7,446 nucleotides of DNA from Leptolyngbyaceae cyanobacterium SM1_3_5. GTDB taxonomy: Bacteria > Cyanobacteriota > Cyanobacteriia > Elainellales > Elainellaceae. The notes under the pieces are model-generated. The model saw nothing but the letters and a program-made list of their open reading frames with translations. It was not told the origin of the DNA and made no database searches. Of this stretch, positions 1 to 5,061 are shown piece after piece. Each line of letters opens with the position of its first letter. Position 1 is the first letter of the stretch. The position numbers and the translations under genes are program-made. The DNA lies in contig JAAUTJ010000220.1 of the NCBI GenBank assembly GCA_012031475.1, positions 1 through 7,446 on the forward strand. The letters are read 5' to 3'.

Positions 1-12
1 TCGCGTCTCTAC
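1..12. repeat. Arm of a GTAGAGACG-type palindromic repeat overlapping the upp stop codon
   Basis: Read on the minus strand, these bases are GTAGAGACGCGA, identical over all 12 positions to 4282-4293, the left arm of the inverted repeat at 4282-4309. The TAG stop of upp (11-9) lies within it, so the repeat appears to abut or supply the end of the gene. The window begins here, so the second arm cannot be seen. Confidence 0.55.
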
Positions 13-640
13 TTTGTGCCAAACAGCCGATCGCCCGCATCGCCCAAACCCGGAATGATGTAGCCGTGTTCATCGAGCTTTTCATCGATCGCCGCCGTGT
101 AGACTGGCACATCCGGGTGATGCGTCCGAAAGTTTTCCAGACCTTCAGGCGCGGCCAGCAAGCAGACAAACTTGAGCGATCGCGGAGCCGCATCCTTGAG
201 CCGATGCACTGCGGCGATCGCAGAATTTCCGGTTGCCAGCATCGGATCGACCACGATCATGTCGCGATCCTCAGTATCATGCGGCAGCTTAAAGTAATAC
301 TCGATCACGGCGAGGGTACGCGGATCGCGATACAGGCCGATATGCCGACCCGCGCTGAGGGCATTAGCTCCAACATGCCATCGAGAATGCCCTGCCCCGC
401 CCGCATAATCGAGACGATCACCATCTTCTTCTCAGGTGCCAAAATCGGCGCATCCATCAGAGCCATCGGCGTTTGAATTTGCTCCTTCTTCAACGGCAAA
501 TCCCGCGTCACCTCATACGCCAGCAGCATACTAATCTCGCGCAACAGCGATCGAAACTTCGCCGTACTCGTCTCCTCCCGCCGCATTAGCGTCAGCTTGT
601 GCTGAACCAGCGGATGCCCAATCACCGTTACATTTTCCAT
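9..640 (-). pseudogene. upp: Uracil phosphoribosyltransferase (Upp), interrupted by a single-base frameshift
   Basis: UPRT is a cytosolic pyrimidine-salvage enzyme that makes UMP and pyrophosphate from uracil and PRPP. The ATG at 640-638 opens a frame that matches the family (HPLVQHKLTLMR near the start, RAGQGILDG around residue 80, PSARVG at 94-99) and then runs into a wrong-frame tail ending at a TGA at 307-305. Restoring one base next to 344/345 gives HIGLYRDPRTLAVIEYY and continues through the PRPP-binding segment VVDPMLATGNSA and the uracil-binding C-terminus GYIIPGLGDAGDRLFGTK to a TAG at 11-9. The repaired protein would be 210 residues, close to the usual 208 or so. As written, the product is cut after Gly99 and loses both substrate sites. 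No other lesion is visible, so this is either a sequence error (GGCC read as GGC) or a recent mutation. Identity is certain; loss of function is not. Confidence 0.93.
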
Positions 641-690
641 ACCCTGATGCTCGATCGCGTTTTGCTGTCTGCAAGCATAGCGTTAGTGGA

Positions 691-731
691 GGGGGTCGGG
701 GGTCGGCAAAGGCAACAGGCAACAGGCAAAC
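691..731. repeat. Two adjacent heptanucleotide tandem repeats (STRR-like)
   Basis: GGGGGTC occurs twice head to tail (691-704), followed within a few bases by GGCAACA twice (711-724) and a third degenerate unit, GGCAAAC (725-731). Both have a 7-nt period, typical of the short tandemly repeated repetitive sequences of filamentous cyanobacteria. They lie upstream of upp (minus strand), between it and the Uma2 remnant. No gene is apparent here; the open frames across the stretch look like low-complexity artefacts. Confidence 0.7.
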
Positions 732-801
732 GAGCCAGAAGGCGACGGCTCGGAAACGAGGGTCGCGGTCGGCTTGGATGTGGCAGCCTACGGGAAACCA
801 C

Positions 802-854
802 AAACAATCCAAACAATCCAAACAATCCAAACAATCCAAACAATCCAAACAATC
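802..854. repeat. 9-nt tandem repeat AAACAATCC, five perfect copies plus a partial sixth
   Basis: Perfect units lie at 802-810, 811-819, 820-828, 829-837 and 838-846; a sixth at 847-854 lacks only its last base. Because the unit is nine bases long, every reading frame stays open across it. This explains spurious peptide repeats such as KQS or NPN on one strand and GLF on the other. With no variable spacers and a unit this short, it is a microsatellite-like array and not a CRISPR. Copy number is likely to vary by strand slippage. Confidence 0.92.
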
Positions 855-924
855 GCCCGCTACCTTAGAAGCAGTAACCTCCACTCGATCGCCCTCCAAG
901 CCAACCTCAAACAAATTGGCTCTC

Positions 925-1101
925 ATGACTCCAGCTTCGATCGCGCCTCCTTCAAAAGAAGAACTCCTGCTGTTTGAAGGCTTGACTTGGCGAGAGTTCA
1001 AAGCCATTGAGCAACTGCTCGATCGCCCAGGCTATCGGCTCTCGTTTCTGGATGGCGTATTGGAGATTCGACAGATCCCAGGAGAACCGCGTGAAACTAT
1101 C
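925..1101 (+). pseudogene. Truncated Uma2-family (DUF820) endonuclease N-terminus
   Basis: From the ATG at 925 the frame reads about 59 residues typical of the start of cyanobacterial Uma2/DUF820 proteins: LTWREFKAIEQLL, then RLSFLDGVLEIRQIPGEP. Members are normally around 190 residues with a PD-(D/E)XK-like nuclease core. Here similarity stops after GEPRETI near 1101, so the later part of the fold and most of the presumed active site are absent. The frame continues without a stop into the small protein beginning at 1120. No ribosome-binding site is seen before 925. The frame is open back to an ATG at 778, but that extension only translates the tandem repeat. I read this as a deletion remnant; a translated fusion of 133 residues (925-1326) or 182 residues (778-1326) cannot be excluded. 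Confidence 0.6.
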
Positions 1102-1119
1102 AACGGCAAACAGCCAACC

Positions 1120-1326
1120 ATGAACAGCGAAGAACTTTCGGCCTACATTTCCGCCACTGACGGAATTTCAAAACCCTGGCTGCTGGCGCAGTTGCGTCTG
1201 AAAAAACTGCAAGAGCAGCAGCATTTGATCAGCCCGGAAGAGTATGCGCGATCGCTGGCCGACATCCATCGCGACATCATCAACCTGGGCGAATGGTGGC
1301 TGGGAATCGAAGATCAAGTTTTTTAA
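1120..1326 (+). CDS. Small conserved-looking hypothetical protein (68 aa)
   Basis: The ATG at 1120 opens a 68-residue protein ending in TAA at 1324-1326. It begins MNSEELSAYI, continues DGISKPWLLAQLRLKKLQEQ, and ends LGEWWLGIEDQVF. It looks soluble, charged and mainly helical, with a central amphipathic stretch (LAQLRLKKLQEQQ) and a tryptophan pair near the C-terminus; there is no signal peptide or membrane segment. Its composition is that of a real protein, unlike the repeat-derived sequence upstream, and it resembles short cyanobacterial hypotheticals I have seen, but I cannot assign a function. The start is uncertain because the frame is open upstream into the Uma2 remnant and no Shine-Dalgarno sequence precedes 1120. 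It lies 57 nt before ppk1 on the same strand and could be co-transcribed with it. Confidence 0.6.
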   Translation: MNSEELSAYISATDGISKPWLLAQLRLKKLQEQQHLISPEEYARSLADIHRDIINLGEWWLGIEDQVF

Positions 1327-1383
1327 TCGTCCCCAATCTAAACGGCGCGTTTATGATGACGGTATCCCTGCTGACGTTCGACT

Positions 1384-3540
1384 ATGCCGCGCCTGAAGAA
1401 GACTCTCCCCGATGTTGAGCTAACCGATCCGCAATACTATTTCAGCCGCGAACTAAGCTGGCTGGAGTTTAACAATCGCGTGTTGCACGAAGCGTTTGAT
1501 CCCCGGACGCCGCTGATCGATCGCCTCAAGTTCATCGCGATTTTTAGCTCCAATCTGGACGAATACTTTATGGTGCGCGTCGCCGCGCTCAAGCAGCAGG
1601 TCGAGGCCAAAGTCACCAAGCTTTCCGCCGATGGCCGCACCGCCCAGCAGCAGCTAGAAGCGATCGCCCGCCGCCTCCGTCCGATGGTCGCCAAGCAGCA
1701 TCGCCATTTCGATCAGGCATTGCGTCCGCAACTGGCCGCGCATGGAATTCACCTGCTCGATTACGTCGATTTGAACCAAGAGCAGCGCTTATTTCTTCAG
1801 CAGTATTTTGAAGAGCAGATTTTTCCCGTCCTGACGCCGCTTGCGGTCGATCCGGGACATCCGTTTCCCTACATCTCGAATCTCAGTCTCAGCCTCGCCG
1901 TCGTGATCAAAGATGCGGAAACCGAAGAAGAACATTTCGCCCGCGTCAAAGTGCCCAACGTGCTGCCGCGCTTTATTGAACTGCCCGAACAGTTGCGCCT
2001 GCCGTTCAAAGGCAAGCCGTCACCCTGGACAGGCGTTTCGCTAGAGCAGGTCGTGGCGCACAATCTGGAATTTCTGTTTCCGGGTATGAACATCCAGGAA
2101 TACTATCTGTTTCGCGTCACCCGCAACGCCGATCTGGAAGTGGAAGAAGACGAAGCGGACGATTTGATGCTGGCGATCGAGCAGGAGCTTCGTAAGCGGC
2201 GATTTGGCGGATCGATCGTCCGGCTGGAAATTCACGCCACCATGCCCGATGTGATCCGCGACACGCTGATCGAAGAAATGGAAATTGACACCAGCGATGT
2301 CTATGAAGTCGAGGGCTTGCTGTGCTTGTCCGATCTGATGTCGTTCCTCGGTCTGCCACTGCCAGAACTCAAAGATCCCAATTGGTCTCCGGTCGTGCCG
2401 CTGCCGTTCCAGCGGTTGAGCGACGTGGAGGGCGATCGCGCCAGTGACGGCGAAGAAGATATTTTCTCAGTTCTCCGCAAAGGCGACCTGATGGTGCATC
2501 ACCCGTACCAGTCGTTTGCGGGCACTGTGCAGCGCTTCATCATGCAGGCCGCTCACGACCCCAACGTGCTGGCAATTAAGATGACGCTCTACCGCACATC
2601 GGGCGATTCACCGATTCTCAACGCTCTGATCGCCGCTGCCGAAAACGGCAAACAGGTCGCCGTGCTGATGGAACTCAAAGCCCGCTTCGACGAGGAAAAT
2701 AATATTAGCTGGGCGCGGAAGCTGGAAAGCGGCGGCATTCACGTTGTTTATGGACTGGTCGGCCTCAAAACCCACACCAAAATCGCCCTGGTCGTCCGCC
2801 GCGAAGAAGGCCGCATCCGCCGCTATGTCCACATCGGCACAGGCAACTACAACTCCAAAACCGCCCGCCTCTACACGGATCTGGGTCTGCTCAGTTGCCG
2901 CGATGCCTTGGGCGCAGACTTGACCGACTTGTTTAACTACCTGACCGGATATTCGCGTCAGCACTCCTACCGCAAACTGCTCGTGGCTCCCGTCAATCTG
3001 CGCGATCGCATGGTTGCCCTGATCGATCGCGAAGCCGACCACAGCCGACTCGGACACCCCAGCCGCATCGTTGCTAAAATGAACGCCCTGGTCGATCCGC
3101 AAATCATCCGTGCCCTCTATGAAGCGTCTCGTGCTGGAGTCGAAATCGATCTGATTGTGCGCGGCATTTGCTGTTTGCGTCCCGGTGTTGAGAACGTCAG
3201 CGACAATATCCGCGTCGTCAGCATTGTTGGGCGTTTTTTGGAACATTCGCGCATTTTCTACTTCCAAAATGGCGGAGCCGAAGAAGTCTACATCGGCAGT
3301 GCCGACTGGATGACGCGCAACCTCGATCGCCGCGTCGAAGCCGTTGTGCCGATCGAGGATGAATCGATCGCCAAAGACCTGCAAGAACTCTTGGGCATTA
3401 TGCTGGCCGACAACCGCCAAGCCTGGGACTTGCAGCCGGATGGACGCTATATCCAGCGTCGCCCTGCCGAGGGTTCAGCCGAACAAAATTCGCAAAAACT
3501 CCTGATGGAACAGGCATTGCAAGAGGCAGGCATGGCATGA
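1384..3540 (+). CDS. ppk1: Polyphosphate kinase 1
   Basis: Ppk1 reversibly polymerises the gamma-phosphate of ATP into long-chain polyphosphate, the cell's phosphate and energy reserve, and is usually a membrane-associated oligomer. The 718-residue protein spans the whole family architecture: N-terminal helical domain (YFSRELSWLEFNNRVL, residues 19-34; FSSNLDEYFMVRV, 54-66), head domain, and two phospholipase-D-like C-terminal domains. The autophosphorylated histidine is H464 in LKTHTK and the second catalytic histidine is H621 in LEHSRIFYF. Both are offset by exactly 29 from H435 and H592 of the E. coli enzyme. GTGNYNSKTARLYTDLGL (485-502) and GSADWMTRNLDRR (638-650) are also in place. An in-frame TGA at 1372 makes the ATG at 1384 the only sensible start, although no strong Shine-Dalgarno precedes it. 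The stop codon overlaps the next gene's start. Confidence 0.98.
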   Translation: MPRLKKTLPDVELTDPQYYFSRELSWLEFNNRVLHEAFDPRTPLIDRLKFIAIFSSNLDEYFMVRVAALKQQVEAKVTKLSADGRTAQQQLEAIARRLRPMVAKQHRHFDQALRPQLAAHGIHLLDYVDLNQEQRLFLQQYFEEQIFPVLTPLAVDPGHPFPYISNLSLSLAVVIKDAETEEEHFARVKVPNVLPRFIELPEQLRLPFKGKPSPWTGVSLEQVVAHNLEFLFPGMNIQEYYLFRVTRNADLEVEEDEADDLMLAIEQELRKRRFGGSIVRLEIHATMPDVIRDTLIEEMEIDTSDVYEVEGLLCLSDLMSFLGLPLPELKDPNWSPVVPLPFQRLSDVEGDRASDGEEDIFSVLRKGDLMVHHPYQSFAGTVQRFIMQAAHDPNVLAIKMTLYRTSGDSPILNALIAAAENGKQVAVLMELKARFDEENNISWARKLESGGIHVVYGLVGLKTHTKIALVVRREEGRIRRYVHIGTGNYNSKTARLYTDLGLLSCRDALGADLTDLFNYLTGYSRQHSYRKLLVAPVNLRDRMVALIDREADHSRLGHPSRIVAKMNALVDPQIIRALYEASRAGVEIDLIVRGICCLRPGVENVSDNIRVVSIVGRFLEHSRIFYFQNGGAEEVYIGSADWMTRNLDRRVEAVVPIEDESIAKDLQELLGIMLADNRQAWDLQPDGRYIQRRPAEGSAEQNSQKLLMEQALQEAGMA

Positions 3541-3938
3541 GCGCGATCGATCTCTCCACCGCCCAAACGCTCCTCGCCTCGATCGACTGCCAAAAACAAC
3601 CAGATATCGATTACCCAGCCCTCCGCGCTGCCCTCTTGCAGGTCGTCAACGCCAGCGACTACCAGTTTCTCGGCATCTGTGCTGATGGAATTGAATCGGC
3701 AAAATCCGCGCTTGCCACCTACGCCAAAGCCCTCGGTTACGCACCAACTGCTGACTTACCCGATCTACCTGGAGCGGTGTATGTCAAGTTCAACGGGCGA
3801 TCGAACGGCTGCTACGCCGAACTCTACGGCGGTTCCAGTCGCGGCGTTTTGGTGTCGTGCCAGTCTGTCGAGGCAGCGGGCGTCAATGCGACTTATGGCC
3901 CACTGCCGATCGATCTATTTGACGCAAGCTCACCTTAG
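3537..3938 (+). CDS. DUF1824 family protein (cyanobacterial, 133 aa)
   Basis: This is a small soluble protein of unknown function that I place in DUF1824, a cyanobacterial family. Recognisable blocks are NASDYQFLGICADG (residues 38-51), a middle segment VYVKFNGRS, then GVLVSCQS and, near the C-terminus, NATYGPLPIDLF. The length is normal and no signal peptide or membrane helix is visible. The start codon overlaps the ppk1 stop as ATGA (3537-3540). This is the usual geometry for translational coupling by re-initiation, so the two proteins are probably made from one transcript. A role linked to polyphosphate is only a guess from this linkage. The last 56 bp overlap the 3' end of the convergent gene on the minus strand. 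Confidence 0.87.
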   Translation: MSAIDLSTAQTLLASIDCQKQPDIDYPALRAALLQVVNASDYQFLGICADGIESAKSALATYAKALGYAPTADLPDLPGAVYVKFNGRSNGCYAELYGGSSRGVLVSCQSVEAAGVNATYGPLPIDLFDASSP

Positions 3939-4242
3939 ATTTGGCGTTTAGCGCAGCAGAAATGGAAAAAGCAGCCCGAATTGCCTGCCGAATTCGCAGC
4001 TGCCGCACAAGGTTAGAAACCCGACGGCTGATGATCGGCGTACCGCGATCGCTCAATTCCTCTTGCAGCCGCGCATATTCCCCTGGCGAAACAGGACTGC
4101 CATCGACGGGCGATCGGGCTTCAGTAATAATTTCCGTCCGCAGCACTTCTTCGGGCGGATCATCCGGCGGCGGCAACGCCACAGCAGGCAGCGGCCACAG
4201 CAGCCCGCCGACGAACATCAACAGACACACGATTCGAGTCAT
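3883..4242 (-). CDS. Small exported hypothetical protein (119 aa)
   Basis: The protein starts with a clear signal peptide: positive MTR, a hydrophobic core around residues 4-19, and a probable signal peptidase I site after AVA (residues 20-22). There is no lipobox cysteine at the site. The mature part opens with PPPDDPPEEVLRTEII and then TEARSPVDGSPVSPGEYARL, an arrangement I associate with short conserved cyanobacterial periplasmic or thylakoid-lumen proteins of unknown role. A basic segment follows (SNLVRQLRIRQAIRAAF). The ATG at 4242-4240 is well supported: AAGG at 4253-4250 lies 7 nt upstream. The last 18 or so residues are encoded within the convergent DUF1824 gene and look unconstrained, so the functional protein may effectively end near residue 100. 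No terminator is seen between the two convergent genes. Confidence 0.78.
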   Translation of the reverse strand: MTRIVCLLMFVGGLLWPLPAVALPPPDDPPEEVLRTEIITEARSPVDGSPVSPGEYARLQEELSDRGTPIISRRVSNLVRQLRIRQAIRAAFSISAALNAKSKVSLRQIDRSAVGHKSH

Positions 4243-4249
4243 GTCACAA

Positions 4250-4253
4250 CCTT
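4250..4253 (-). promoter_or_regulatory. Ribosome binding site of the exported protein gene
   Basis: Read on the minus strand, the sequence is AAGG followed by TTGTGAC and the ATG. The 7-nt spacing is near optimal and supports the start at 4242. Confidence 0.6.
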
Positions 4254-4281
4254 AGCAAACCCCCACCCCGCCCCCCATCCC

Positions 4282-4309
4282 GTAGAGACGCGAGATCTCA
4301 CGTCTCTAC
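4282..4309. repeat. Palindromic intergenic repeat (GTAGAGACG ... CGTCTCTAC)
   Basis: Two perfect 9-bp arms (4282-4290 and 4301-4309) flank a 10-bp centre that contains the palindrome GAGATCTC. The whole element is a 28-bp near-perfect palindrome with one C/A mismatch pair. GTAGAGACG-type palindromes are, from memory, highly repeated in filamentous cyanobacterial genomes. A copy of the left arm lies at 1-12. There is no T-run after it, so it is a poor intrinsic terminator. It sits between the divergent starts of the exported protein gene and the ParA gene. Confidence 0.8.
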
Positions 4310-4328
4310 ACCCGACACCCGACACCCC
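4308..4328. repeat. Heptanucleotide tandem repeat ACACCCG
   Basis: Two perfect units (4308-4314, 4315-4321) are followed by ACACCCC (4322-4328). The array directly abuts the palindrome at 4282-4309. A C-rich tract (4261-4280) lies on the other side. This is the same 7-nt period as the repeats at 691-731. Confidence 0.75.
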
Positions 4329-4375
4329 CGTATGACATTCCGCAACTGAAACGCCGCATGTTCGCTCGATCGCGG

Positions 4376-4381
4376 TATATT
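4376..4381 (+). promoter_or_regulatory. Possible -10 element (TATATT) for the ParA-coiled-coil operon
   Basis: TATATT lies about 31 nt before the GTG start of the ParA gene and downstream of the repeat block. No convincing -35 hexamer is found at 16-18 nt upstream, so this is a weak candidate. Confidence 0.25.
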
Positions 4382-4412
4382 CAAACAGCGGATTTCTACC
4401 AGTAATTTGGCT

Positions 4413-5057
4413 GTGACTTCGACTTCTCCAGGCAAAATTCTCGCCGTACTCAACGGTAAAGGAGGAGTGGGAAAAACCACAACGGCGATTAATCTGTCGG
4501 CAGTGCTGTCGAAGGAAGGTTCCGTTTTGCTGGTCGATGCTGACCCGCAAGGCTCCGCGACCTGGTGGATCGATCGCAGCCCCACCAGTATCGGCTTTGA
4601 CCTGACGCAGGAGACGAACCCGGAACTGTTGAGCCGTCTGCGGAAAGTGCAAGGCTATGGGCTAATCGTCGTGGATACACCGCCCGCGCTGAATTCGGAA
4701 ACGCTGGCGGCAGTCGTGGCGCAAGCGGATTATTTGGTGTTGCCCACGCCGCCCGCCCCGATGGATCTGGCAGTTTTGATTGAGACGGTGAAGTCTGCGG
4801 TGCGTCCTTCTGGTGTGCCGCATCGTGTCTTGCTGACCAAAGTTGATCCGCGCAGCATCAATGAAGCGAAAGAAGCACAAAGCACTTTAATGGAGCTAGG
4901 GATTCCGGCCTGTCGTGCCTTTATTCGAGCTTACAAAGCCCATGAGCGATCGGCCTTGGAAGGCGTCGCAATCACGCAGTGGCGCGGCAGACAAGCCAAA
5001 GAAGCCGCAGCCGACTATCAGCGCGTGGCAATTGAGATACAGCAAGACTGGAGATAA
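4413..5057 (+). CDS. ParA/MinD-family ATPase, candidate type 2 McdA (carboxysome positioning)
   Basis: This small ParA-type ATPase has 214 residues from the GTG at 4413. A TTG two codons upstream (4407) is an alternative start; neither has a clear Shine-Dalgarno. The deviant Walker A KGGVGKTT spans residues 16-23 with the signature lysine K16, LLVDADPQGS follows at 39-48, and Walker B LIVVDTPP at 84-91. Such proteins dimerise on ATP, bind the nucleoid and form gradients that move a cargo. There is no N-terminal helix-turn-helix domain, unlike ParA proteins of large plasmids. The adjacent partner has McdB hallmarks rather than those of a centromere-binding ParB, so I favour McdA, which spaces carboxysomes along the nucleoid in cyanobacteria. 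ParA membership is certain. The McdA assignment rests on context, and a relict plasmid partition or other cargo-positioning ParA remains possible. Confidence 0.9.
   Translation: MTSTSPGKILAVLNGKGGVGKTTTAINLSAVLSKEGSVLLVDADPQGSATWWIDRSPTSIGFDLTQETNPELLSRLRKVQGYGLIVVDTPPALNSETLAAVVAQADYLVLPTPPAPMDLAVLIETVKSAVRPSGVPHRVLLTKVDPRSINEAKEAQSTLMELGIPACRAFIRAYKAHERSALEGVAITQWRGRQAKEAAADYQRVAIEIQQDWR
5050..5053 (+). promoter_or_regulatory. Ribosome binding site GGAG fixing the start of the coiled-coil gene
   Basis: GGAG lies in the last two codons of the ParA gene, 8 nt before the ATG at 5062. It decides between that start and the open frame that extends upstream through the ParA gene, and it implies translation linked to the upstream gene. 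Confidence 0.65.
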
Positions 5058-5061
5058 AAAA

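Noticed and set aside
731..752. Inverted repeat CGAGCC / GGCTCG as a terminator
   Set aside because: The stem is only 6 bp with a 10-nt loop, there is no T-run, and no gene ends nearby on either strand.
802..854. Direct repeats as a possible CRISPR array or iteron set
   Set aside because: The units are 9 nt with no spacers at all, and no cas or replication-initiator gene is nearby. Slippage-type tandem repetition explains it.
1352..1357. TATGAT as a -10 element for ppk1
   Set aside because: No -35 hexamer of any quality lies at the right distance, and ppk1 may be co-transcribed with the small gene upstream.
2608..3420. Long open frame (270 codons) on the minus strand inside ppk1
   Set aside because: It is antisense to the conserved catalytic part of Ppk1 and its translation has no recognisable domain. 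Codon bias of the GC-rich sense gene explains its length.
4239..4652. Open frames on the minus strand across the start of the ParA gene
   Set aside because: They are antisense to the conserved Walker motifs and cross the repeat block. No protein family is recognisable.
4915..5061. Upstream extension of the coiled-coil gene's frame
   Set aside because: It overlaps the well-conserved C-terminal part of the ParA gene in another frame. GGAG and the ATG at 5062 give a normal start.
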